Of a stretch of 64,000 nt of DNA, positions 51,901 to 62,359 are shown in pieces. The DNA is from Epinephelus fuscoguttatus. Taxonomy: Eukaryota > Chordata > Actinopteri > Perciformes > Serranidae. Positions within the stretch are counted from its first letter, which is position 1; each line of letters starts with the position of its first letter. Position numbers and translations under genes: made by a program. The notes below the pieces were generated by a model that did no database searches, had not been told where the DNA came from, and saw only the letters and a list, made by a program, of their open reading frames with translations. The stretch spans positions 19,183,479 through 19,247,478 of the forward strand of contig NC_064762.1 in NCBI RefSeq assembly GCF_011397635.1, given 5' to 3'.

Positions 51901-54900
51901 AATGGGATCAATCCACTTCTTTCATTCAGGTTTTTTAAAGAGGTGGAAGCTAAGTTCATAGTGAAAGGAGGCGGATATCTCATTTTGCCTGAGCAGACTT
52001 GTAATGTCCAGGGTCGTGTTGAAACAATGGATTTTTGTTCTCACCTAAATCCCTTCATTTTAAGCGTAGTTTCTTAAATGGCTTATGGACCACGGGAAGC
52101 TGGAAGGTTTGGTGTTCTTTCTTCTCTGCCTCTGCACATGTTTTTCATGTTCCTAATGGACAGTTATTCTGCAGAGTCCTGTCATATCACCTTAATGTTT
52201 TTTTTTTTGGTGGTTGCTGGTTTGAGAGGATCCCCTTAAGCAGCGTATTTGTTTGGACCCTCAGCAAACACGGGGCTGGAGTTGGTGTGTGTATGTGTGT
52301 GTTTGAGGTGGGAGGAGGGGGGATGTTGGGTATTATCAAAATTTCTTGTCTTTAGTCGGTTCCCATCTCATCCAGAGAGCACATTCAGGGGAACGAACTT
52401 TGGGATCTCACTTTGTTTATGGATAGGAGTACATAAAAGGCCTCTTATAGCTCTGTCGCTCACTCTCACTCAGTCTTCTACCCCTCCTCTTCTCTACTCC
52501 CATAGCTTCTCCCTCTCTCTTTCTTTCTCTTTCCATTTGGGCTATGGGGCGGGGGCCTTTGGTCATTAATAAAATGGGGAGAGATGGGGAGTGGGTGTGT
52601 ATGTGGGGGGGCGCTTGTCAGGCACAGTCAAGTGTAATCCAAAGTCTACAGCATCCTCTTCGACAACTATTTTAATGGAAATAGGGAACATATTGTATCA
52701 AGGCTACCATATCCTACTTGAAATGACAGTATCAAAAGTGGGAGTTGATACTATGGCAACAAAGCAGCTTTTTGCCAGCTAGGCGAGTCGGAGAGAGGGT
52801 AGGCTGTCAGGCCGCAGGGGCCGGCAAGCGAGTGAACGAGTGAGAGAGTACATGGAGAGGCGAGAGAGAAAGACCCATAGCCCCAACGCTTTTGTTCCCT
52901 GTCTTTTTTTCCCCCCATTTTGGAATATGATGCAATGAGATGGTATTATGTTGCCATTTTTTATGCTATTATTCTGAAAGGAGAGTATATGGGAGGGGTA
53001 AGAAGGGGGCATGGGGGAGGTTTAGGATGCGCACTCTCAAACTTGACTTAATCCATCCTGCTAAAAGCTAATGCATGGTGGCCTTGAACTGTTCTCTCAG
53101 GAGATGAGTGATCTTTGTCCCCTCTCTCCCTTTTTCTCTGTCTCACTGTTTTTAAGGGTTCTGCCTCTTTTCAACCCATTTTCAATGAGCCCAAGGTATT
53201 GTATCCCACACATTATGAATCACATGCTCTTCCTATGGAGCGTAGATTGCACCTTGTACACTCATAATGGAAAGTGAAGCTAGGAGGTTTACTTTGAAGG
53301 ACATACATCTAGCTTTATGCTCTTTTTCTTTCAAGATACAGTATTTTCTCTTTAAAATCTCCCTTAATATGACCATTAATTCCTTAGTTTTGTGTCTATT
53401 TTGCTCTCTCTATGTTTCTTTTTTTTTTCAGCTAACCTAATTTCTGTCACCATCCTGTGCTTCCTCTCTTATGTTTTATCCTGTTCCCTAGAAAGCAAGA
53501 GAGGCAAAGTGTGCCTTTTTAGACAATTAATGAAATGCTAAGACCCGGCTGGGTGTGGGCTGGTCCCACCTCCCGAACACTGCAGGGGCCAGTAAGTTGA
53601 GACACCCTGGTCCTAACCTCTAACCAGCCGTGAAGAGAACAGAGGCCAGGGAAACCTTATCTTTGACTTGTAGAGCTCTCACGCACCGCCTCTTTCAGTG
53701 TATGTGTGCGTGTGAGAGAGAAAGAGCGAATGAGACCTCTCATTTTTCAGTTCTGTCGTTTTCGTTCCTCCCCTTGTCCTGCAAGGGCAATCTCTTAATC
53801 ACAGGGTTTGAGAGGGCGAGAGGATTGAAAGGCCAGGTGACTTTCTTCCCTTACGCTCTCACCACTGGCTGCATTGTGTAAGGACGAGTAGTCCCGGTTT
53901 GCCTGTGTGTGTGCACAAACAGGCTTGAATGCCTCAGGCTATTATAATTACATTGTTAACTGTGTGACTGGTCAAATCTTTCTACTTAACACCTGTGCAT
54001 GCATGCTTCATGTACATCAGGGTGTGCTTGCGCGTGGTTAAGTGTTTTCAGTGTGCACATGATGGGATTAGAGTCACGGCGGTGGCAGATTACCTGTAAC
54101 TGTGATCTGTTGTGGTGGGGATTAACTTTGCGGCGCTCCATGCTGTGAGGTAACATGACGCAGCGGGGACAGACCACGGTGAGAGGAGAGTGGAGTTAAT
54201 GCTAGAGCGCTGGGGTGATAAAGCTAAGATAATCCACTTCTCCTGTGACCTGAGAAAGAGGAGGAGTGCGGGGCTCATTGACAACTTCACCTGGAGAGAA
54301 CTTGAAATAAGTGGGAAAGGGAAGTTTTCAAGGCTATCGGTGAGTCACATAAGAACACAGTGGGAAAGAGGGAGTGGCAGAGATGCAGTGAGTTTACAAG
54401 CACCCGTTTGATTTTAAACAGAATAAGGAAGTACTTCTGTTTTTGCAATTGTCATCTTAAACAGGTTATTTCACTTGCGTCAGGTTTTAATCACATTACA
54501 AGTGACCTCATTAGCAGCTGCTTGCAATCTTTTGAATTATTTCTTGCAAGTCTACAGCGAAATCTAGTCTGTGTTACTTTTCATGAACCACAAAGGTCAC
54601 GTAAAGAGACTTGATACAAAATGGTTTGTTTATTTTGAAAAATAGCTGAGAGGCTTGCGGTGGTGGTGGGGAAAAAACTGTATCATGGGGTGAGGGTGAA
54701 ACTGCTTTTTTGTTACAGTTAACACTAAAGTTAGGGCCTAATTACCTAAGAGTCTGAAAACTTTAACAACAAACAAACTCTTCTACTTACACCATGTGGT
54801 GTATTGATTTATCTTCAAAGGGCCAGTTCACCCTAAAATCCAAAATGCATATTTTCCCCTTACTTGTAGTGCTGTCTATCAATCCAGATTGTTTTGGTGT

Positions 54901-57900
54901 GAGTTGCTGAGTGTTGGAGATATCAGCAGTAGAAATGTCTGCCTTCTCTTGAATATAATTGAACTAGATGGCACTCAGCTTGTGGTGCTCAAAGTGCCAA
55001 AAAAAATAACATTTGAAAAACTCAACAGCAATGTCTCTTTCCACAAATCATGACCTGGTTACCCAATCCACAGACCTTGTTGTGAACAGTTTCATGTAGG
55101 AACTATTTAGGGCTGAACGATATATTATTATCGTATCTATACCGAGATATGAACATGCAAGATATTAATATCCCAAAAGGCAACGATATTGACGATATAA
55201 TTTCCCCATGAGTTTCCCCAGCTTGACCTGCACGTACAGCTCAGCCAATCACAAACATCCTTTTTACGCTTGCCCTAAATGTACAGCTAAGGCCAGCCAA
55301 TCACAAACCTCATTTCCTGCTTGCCTTGGATCGACAACAAAGCCAGCCAATCACAAACATCCCCTTGAGCGAGGGAGACGTGCTGCTGCTAGCAACTTGC
55401 TAGTACACACAACACATTTGCGACTAAAAATAGTTTTGTTCGAGCAAAATAAATCATTCAGCACGCTGTGTGAGTACAGATTTCAACCAGCAGCAGAAAC
55501 GAAAGGCGAAACCTACCGGTTGTGGGTTGAACGGGGGTCACAGACGGGAATACGGCGGAGCGCTATGGCCGCCGCAAGATAACGTGGTTTACCAACGTTT
55601 TGCCGTACGTGAAGAGCCTGGTGACGCGAGGCTACCAGCGACCGAGAAGCCCGGCTCCAGGTGAATAAGTTGGTGTCATAACTGTCCAGTAGTACCTCAA
55701 CAGCTGAGCCATGGCGGCACAGGGAACTGCCCATTGGTCCGACAGCTCATTGGTTCGACATCCCATTGTTCCAACCATATTAAACCCATTGTTCCGAAGT
55801 CCATTCCGAAATCATCATGATGCCCTGTGGTTAAGGTCTGGTTAGGTTTAGGCACAATAACCACTTGGTTAGGGTCAGGAAAAGATCATGGTGTGGATTA
55901 AAATGAAAAAGAAAGTGACAAACACATAAGCCATGAGCCTGCTCCGCCTCAAGCCTTTCCCAGCTGACCCAGAGCCGGTCGCGGCGCACCATACACCCGC
56001 CGCGAGCCGTTCAGCACCGCGGACAGTCAGACTAATGGGATGTCGAACCAATGGGCTGTCGGACCAATGACATGGACCCGCGGCACACAGGTATGTGACG
56101 TGTCAGAGGAGAAACAAGCCATTCACATTTCCACAAACCTCACCACACTTTAGGGACTGTTCTTTACTTGTCAGGGGAGGAGGGTGGCTGGTTGATTTTT
56201 ATTTTATTTATTTATTTTATTTTGATCCCCCCTATGTTCATCACTCATTGATGCTGTTTTTGAAGTATGAATAAGTCAATAAGTAATTTATTCCATTGAA
56301 ATATCATTGATGTATTATAGAAAAGTGATTTATCTTTTTATAAATGACAAAAGGCACATCTGCCTCATTTTTGCTGTGGTACCGTGATACTACTCAGAAC
56401 CGTGATATTTTCACTGGTATCGTACTGTGGGTCCCAATTTTGGTACCGTGACAACACTACCGAGTACTGTATGAACAGTGCCTTGCAATAAAAGACACGG
56501 CAGGGACATCTGGGGCCTCCTGTGTCAAGCCCAAGCAAGGTCGGATTGCCGATGCATTCAGTAGCAGAAAATGGTTCGGACTCGTTTTTTTTTTTTTTTT
56601 TTTTTATATAAAGAATGCTTAGTTTTCACTGAACCCACAGTTGTATCGTATCATATCCTATCGAGATATCTGGCATAAATATCGAGATATGAAATCTTCT
56701 CCATATCGTTCAGCCCTAGAACTATTTTCATTTTACAGAATTACACCCACTAACTGCATCATTGCGCAGAAGGAAGTGTGCCTCCACCGCTAGCTTATTT
56801 AGCACCACTGAACTAGCTAACATTACAGCTTGGCTGAGAAAGACACCATTAATGTTTAAATCTCATGCTGTCACAAGCACAAGCCTCTCATCCATGAGTA
56901 GGTGCACACTTTCTTCTGCACAGTGATACAGTTTCCAGGTGTAGTCTGGTAGAAAGGAAATAGTTCCTACGTTAAACTGCTCACAACAAGGTCTGTGGTT
57001 TATCTTGAGCAATTGGGTCATGATTTCTGTAAAGAGAAATTGTTGTTGAGTTTTTTAAATGTACTTTGTTGGCGCTTTGAGGACCAAAAGCCTAGTGTCA
57101 TTTAGTGCAATTTAATTGGAGAGAAGGCAGACATCTCTATGGTCGATATCTCCAACACTGGGAAACTCACACCACAACGATCTAGACTGATAAATAGTCC
57201 TACAAATTAGTGAAAAAATGTTTGTTTTTTTATTTTGGGTGAACTGTCCCTTTAAAACAAACACCATTACATAACAAGTAGGACATAACACACAATTCTT
57301 ATCCATAAACTGCTCACAGATACCAGATTTTCTCTCCAGTATCTTGTAATCTGAGTTTAGCATAATAGTGTTTGTGCAAAAATGCATTATTCACAATGTG
57401 TAAATCACAAAATTGTCACACACTTTTCTCACTTCGTATTTTCTATTGGACTGTCGGCTACCCCACAACCTTCTGGACATAAATGATCAAACTATCAAAA
57501 CTCAGAATAGTGGAAAGGTGGGTTACAAACATCTAAAACAAGTAAAATTATTGTTGCCAGTTAATTAGGTACACCTCGTTAAAACTAATGCAGTCTAATA
57601 CAACAGTCCTGCAATAAATGTTTTGCCTGATATCAAACAGAATTGTGAACTCATTAAATTCTGTTTCCATCTTCAGTCTGACATTGCATCCACATTAACC
57701 GATATTTGTGGGGGAGGGGGATTTGATTTTTCCCAACCAGTCACTATAGACCAACGTACCCACCTGAATCTGATGTCATTTTAAATGCCAAGATAGTGGT
57801 TTTGCAGAGGTTTTAAAAGTGGTGTGTGGTGAAATTAAACAAATTATGAAGGTGGGCGATATTGAGAAGACATGCTGAGTCAAAACAGCATTGATAGTAG

Positions 57901-60900
57901 CGTCTATCTTGTTTATAGTGCTCGCCGTTGTTGTTATTACTCTTCATTGATTCCGGCGTGTGCTTTGCAACGTTTAAAAACTTAACTAGTATCGCCCGTG
58001 ATGCAGAATGGCTAATTGTTTGTCTAGAGTGTAACGATTTTTATTCATCGATTTTTATTTTAACTGAAAAACGCTGTTTCATGTAGCAATACCAGATGAA
58101 TTAGTCAACTCAGTGGAGTGGTTTAATACTAGGGCTGCAACGATTAGTCGACTAATCAATGACTAATCGACTGTTAAAATAATCAGTGACTATTTTAGTA
58201 GTCGACTAATCGGTTTGAGTCATTTCTCATAGAAAAGTACTATAAAAGTGCCCCAAAATACTCTTACTGCAGCTTCTTACATTCAGATATTGGCAGCTTT
58301 ACACACTCTCCCATGACAGTGAACTAAAACCCTTTAGCGTGAGTATGAAACAAGACACTAGATGACGTAATTTTGGGGTTTGGGCAAGACAGACCGACAT
58401 TTTTCAACATTTTAACACATTTTTTGATGAAATGATTAGTCGACTAATCGAAGAAATAATCGACAGATTAGTCAACAGTGAAAATAATCGTTAGTGGCAG
58501 CCCTATTTAATTCAAAGGTCTGGACCTGGGCAAATAAATCCTACCTTCTACCTTCATGGAGGTTATAATAAAGGTAGTAGGATGTAGTTTGTGGTGCCAG
58601 AGGTGTGTTTCTGTTGTTTAGACTCCCCTTGGTAATATAATGGGGTGCACAAAATATTAGAAAACACCTACAGTTTAACAGCATCACAAACTACATCTTT
58701 CAAATTTTATGTATTGCAGGACTGTTGTATAACACTGCGTTAGTTTTAGTTATGTGTATCTAGTAAACTGGCAACTGAGTGTTTACTGTGACATAAACCA
58801 GGATTCTCTTTAAACAATTTCGCTAGGTAACATTTGTCAGCTCTTGCTTTTTATTATAAATATTTTATCAAATGAGTTTGCTCTTTCTAACCAAATCCAG
58901 GATCCATAATTTTGACCGAGGAGAGGACAGAGCAAAGAGGGTAGAAAACGAATGCCTGCATTTTCCCCATTGAAACACCACAAGAGGAGTCTCAAGGGCA
59001 GAAAATCTGACTTATTATCGTAGAGCGAGGCAAATAAAGAGGAAAAAGACTGAAAGGGAGAGACCATGAGAGCGAAAAGACCACTCCTGCTCTCCTTCCT
59101 CCTCATTTAGTCCTGCACAGACCAGATGAAGCTCCCAACCCCTCCGGTTTTTCTGCTCTTCCTTTATGACCACGTACGCCCCCTCCTTTCTCTTTTGTTC
59201 AGCCATTTACTCAGCCTTCTAGTTAACTCTCCATCCCCTTTACTGCACACAGTCACAGTCGTCTGCTCATCGATCAGTCTGCTGCTCACACTGTATTCAT
59301 GCTGCACCTACTTGCTCAATTGCTTTGCTCTTGTGATTCCTCCTTCCATGAATTCTGACCTTCTGTGAATGTGGCCTGCCAATGAAATACTCATTCACTC
59401 GCTCCTTGTTTGTACATTGTCACGGGATGGCCATGTGCTGTCAGGACTAGTGAAGAGGTTTGGCATTGTGCTGTAATGTGCTGTTTGCTCAATGTTCTCT
59501 GTCAATGTCGAATCATCTCCCCTTTTTAATATGAAATTCACTTTCAAGTGCTTGTCAACAGCAACTTAGAATTATGCACACATCTGCGTATTGGCGTACA
59601 AGAACACACACAAAAATGGCAAAACATTCTGAGAGCGATAGACCTTGGTGAGCAAAACATGAGTGAACTTTCAATTTTTCTATTCAGTTCGGTTCAATTT
59701 GAACAAGTCTTTGTTTTTTTCCTCCTCCTTTTCCCCCTTTATTAAAGTCAGAGTAGATGACACAAGGCTATGCCCAGACCCACTGCAGTAAAGCCTGTCA
59801 CTCTGTCTTTTTCCTGAAGTTGGTACAGTCTCTCCTTACCATTTTCTTATGATAATTTTCTGCTGTTTATACTCATTCCCTCAGGAAGTGCAACCCTTGA
59901 TTGGTTGATGGTTGCCTGTTAAGAGGCTTTATTGGGGTATCTCAAAAAAATGGTTTATTTTAACTTTTTAAGCACTGTGTGAAGCCTTCAAGGGTTTTAA
60001 CCCTCATGTAACCATAGCAACAATACTGAGTAGGGACGCAAGAAGGTAGATTTTTTTGCCAATATCCAATATGCTGGTAACAATTTATTTGGTCGATAAC
60101 TGAAAATGATATCGATGTATCCAATTTTTCCCCATTTAAGTTTATTGATAACGAAGTTTCTTTGGTAGTGGAATTAACATCATATAAGAAATAAGAAAAA
60201 GCATGTTTGACATTTCTAGTAGTTCATTTTAAAGCCGATATTGACCGATGCCAGTGATGTACCAATATCATCAGCATGTTGGCCGATTCCAATATTTCAT
60301 TTTAAAGCCAATATTGGCCAGTACCAATGATGTGCCGATATTATTACGCATCTTTAATACTGGGACATTACCAGTCTCAAGCCTCAGGTGAAACTTATTG
60401 GTGGCTATTAGCCCACAAATTACATCACCTTAAAAAAGCTTCCTTTTGACAGAAGACTCTGTTTGGTATAAATGTGATAATGCATGCCAATGTGTTCCAG
60501 TATGCCTGAAATAATGGAGCCAGTTCTCCAATGGGAAGCGTCAACTAATGACCATTCTCTATCCATTGTAGTCCATAAAGTGTTAGCAAATAGTGCTTCT
60601 CACTATTTCTTTGCGGCCAAGGTTATGTCTTCAAAGTGCTTGTTTTGTTAGACCAGTTTTAGCTCAGCAGTTTAAAAACAAAAAATATGACGTTCACTCA
60701 AAATTCATCAGTAATTATTTTGTCACAAGTCACTCTTTTCTCGCAAATATGACAAACATCACTTTCCAATTTCCAGCTTGTTGTGATGTTGAGTAAACTT
60801 ACTAGTCTTTGTTCAAGCAATTCGAAGACATAACCTTGGCTGCAAGGAAACTGTGATGGGCACTATTTCCTAACATTTTATGGACTGCAACGATTAATCC

Positions 60901-62359
60901 ATAAATTGAGAAAACAATTGATAGAGAATGGTCATTAGTTGCTGCTTCCCATTGGAGGACTGGCTCCATTATTTCATAGTGGAACACACTGGCATGCATT
61001 ATCACATTTATACCAAACACCGTCTGTTGTTTGTTTTAGGTAATGTAATTAGTGGGCTAATAACCACCAATAAGGTTCAACTGAGGCTTCAAAGAATCAA
61101 TTTTACAGACTAATAAACTAATCAAAGAAAATAATAGGTTGATTATTTATTAACAGTTATTTCTGACTGGGATTTAAAGTTCTGGCTGAACGTGGGTCTC
61201 AGTTGTTTCTTGAAAAATTATCATTCTTCCACCTGTTTAAAGGGGCTCTAAACAATATTCGGAACATTAATATATCAGCAAACAACTATTTGCTTTGTAA
61301 AAAATATAGTGACGTTATAGTGTCCTGAGCAGAGAATGAAGTCAAGCCACCTCTGAGCTGTTATCCAAGTTTCTTTATTAGTTGCAGTGGTAGGCGGTCT
61401 GGCCAGACATGTATGTTACTGAATATGAGTCCTGTGTGTGTATCCCACTGGCTGGCTAATTGCTGCTGCTCTGCACTGCACTGCACCCATATGGTGGTTA
61501 CTGCTGATATCGGGACAGTGTCATCGCTGAAGCATAGCACTCACCCTCAGTCCCTCCCCAGGTTAACACTGTTAGCTCTGTCAGCACTGTTGCCGTTGTT
61601 GGCACTGCTACCTCAGCCACCTCCATGTCGAGAGCCGTGTGCAGACCTCTGGATAATAGACATACCCTGAATATTGTATAGAGCCCCTTTAAGGAAATTT
61701 CCTCAGTAAAAAGTGACACATTTAAGAGTTTGCCACCTGTGTGTGTGTGTGTGTGTGCGTGTGCGTGTGTGTATCTATAGACCAACCTTCCCATCTTCAA
61801 GCTGAAGGAGTCTTGCGTACGGAGGCGGTACAGCGACTTTGAGTGGCTCAGAACGGAGCTGGAGAGGGAGAGCAAGGTGAGCCACTGAGGTGAACTCAAC
61901 AAAAAGGCTCTTGAGTACTTGGCTTTTCAAATCAGCACACAGCAACATCTGCCATGTTTTTGTGCGGGAGAGAAAGTTGTTGTTTCCTTTTGAACCTTTG
62001 CGATTTGTGAAGATTTGTCCTGCCATTAATGAAGACCATAAATTATGTTTTTAGCCTTAGAAATGTCATTAAAAAATGTTCTTGCCACATGATACTGTAC
62101 ACATTATCACTACAGGATCATTGTGTAGTGAGCTGTCTTTAAAAGCAAAAAAAGCACTTAAATCCTCATTGATATGTTATTTATGCATATTTAATTGCTG
62201 CTGTATGATTTCTGTGGTTGCTCTTTTATCTCAGGTGGTTGTCCCACCTCTCCCGGGAAAAGCTCTTTTCCGGCAGCTTCCGTTTCGAGGGGATGATGGG
62301 ATATTTGATGACTCTTTCATCGAGGAGCGGAGACAGGCTCTGGAGCAGTTTCTCAACAA
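48758..62359 (+). CDS. snx3: Sorting nexin-3 (SNX3), 5' three coding exons, truncated by window end
   Basis: SNX3 is a small PX-domain protein that binds PI3P on early endosomes and works with retromer in retrieval of cargo such as Wntless. Coding exons 48758-48919, 61781-61876 and 62235-62359 join in frame and give the first 127 residues plus two bases. The PI3P-contact residues known for this family are present at the usual numbering: R70 and Y71 in RRRYSDF, K95 in PLPGKA and R118 in IEERRQ. SNX3 is preferred over its paralogue SNX12 because of IDVSNP, ERESKVVV and GDDGIFDD, plus linkage to AFG1L. The final exon, expected to encode about 35 residues beginning VAGHPLAQNERC, is not found before 64000. 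Confidence 0.95.
55732..56069. mobile_element. Innermost inverted-repeat element (338 bp)
   Basis: The terminal ~35 bp are inverted with one mismatch: CATTGGTCCGACAGC, then CATTGGTTCGACATCCCATT. The ends themselves contain tandem CCATTGGTTCGACA-like units. Flanking duplication is not visible. Confidence 0.7.
56587..56606. repeat. Poly(T) tract
   Basis: A run of about 20 T within the nested hAT element. Confidence 0.9.
58130..58505. mobile_element. hAT-type MITE (376 bp) with target duplication
   Basis: Ends TAGGGCTGCAACGATTAG and, inverted, TAGGGCTGCCACTAACGA; TTTAATAC and TTTAATTC flanks match at 7 of 8 bases. GTCGACTAATCG motifs recur in subterminal positions. Confidence 0.88.
60036..60355. 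repeat. Possible hAT-like fragment with repeated GATATTG motifs
   Basis: It starts near TAGGGACGCAAGAAGG and holds two related blocks (CATTTTAAAGCCGATATTGA and CATTTTAAAGCCAATATTGG). The right end and duplication are not defined. Confidence 0.35.
60381..61087. repeat. Large inverted duplication (arms ~280 bp, loop ~148 bp)
   Basis: The left arm (60381-60653) and right arm (60802-61087) are diverged reverse complements: GCCTCAGGTGAAACTTATTG pairs with AATAAGGTTCAACTGAGGC, and GGTTATGTCTTCAAAGTGCT pairs with TTCGAAGACATAACC. It lies about 700 bp upstream of SNX3 exon 2. Confidence 0.8.
61241..61688. mobile_element. TTAA-flanked MITE (448 bp) next to SNX3 exon 2
   Basis: Perfect TTAA at 61237-61240 and 61689-61692. 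Ends AGGGGCTCTAAACAATATTC and, inverted, AGGGGCTCTATACAATATTC. It ends 92 bp before SNX3 exon 2. Confidence 0.88.
61738..61771. repeat. TG microsatellite at SNX3 exon 2 acceptor
   Basis: (TG)n with GTGCGTGTGC interruptions ends 9 nt before the exon. Confidence 0.95.
61781..61876 (+). CDS. snx3: SNX3 coding exon 2
   Basis: It encodes [20 protein letters not shown] and [12 protein letters not shown] (residues 55-86), including the PX RRYSDF motif. Acceptor CTATAG, donor AAG|GTGAGC, phase 0 on both sides. The acceptor lies at the end of a TG-repeat tract (about 61738-61771) instead of a normal polypyrimidine tract. Confidence 0.96.
62235..62359 (+). CDS. snx3: SNX3 coding exon 3
   Basis: It encodes [20 protein letters not shown], then [20 protein letters not shown] and N (residues 87-127) plus two bases of the next lysine codon. 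The phase-2 donor is AA|GTAAGC. The acceptor is TTATCTCAG. Confidence 0.95.

Larger units (their letters stand above)
55108..56718. mobile_element. hAT-type element (1.6 kb), perfect 8-bp duplication, nested
   Basis: Ends TAGGGCTGAACGATAT inverted on both sides; GAACTATT is duplicated at 55100-55107 and 56719-56726. Inside are about three ~57-bp repeats containing CAGCCAATCACAAAC, GGTACCGTGA motifs near 56379 and 56443, and a further inverted-repeat element. No intact transposase. Confidence 0.9.
54819..57251. mobile_element. TTAA-type foldback element, host of a nested hAT element
   Basis: Termini AGGGCCAGTTCACCC and, inverted, AGGGACAGTTCACCC, with flanks TCAA and TTAA. The two arms share GAGAAGGCAGACATCTCTAT-type and CAAGGTCTGTGG motifs in opposite orientation. 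The arms are split by the 55108-56718 insertion. Confidence 0.8.
48920..61780 (+). other. snx3: SNX3 intron 1 (12.9 kb)
   Basis: The left half (48920-54780) has few recognised transposons; 50800-53880 in particular looks unique and includes the GATTAGCGTGTAATAATTAG stretch near 50983. The right half is filled by the nested complex, a hAT MITE, a large inverted duplication and a TTAA MITE. A poly(C) run is near 49848. No alternative coding exon is recognised. Confidence 0.55.
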
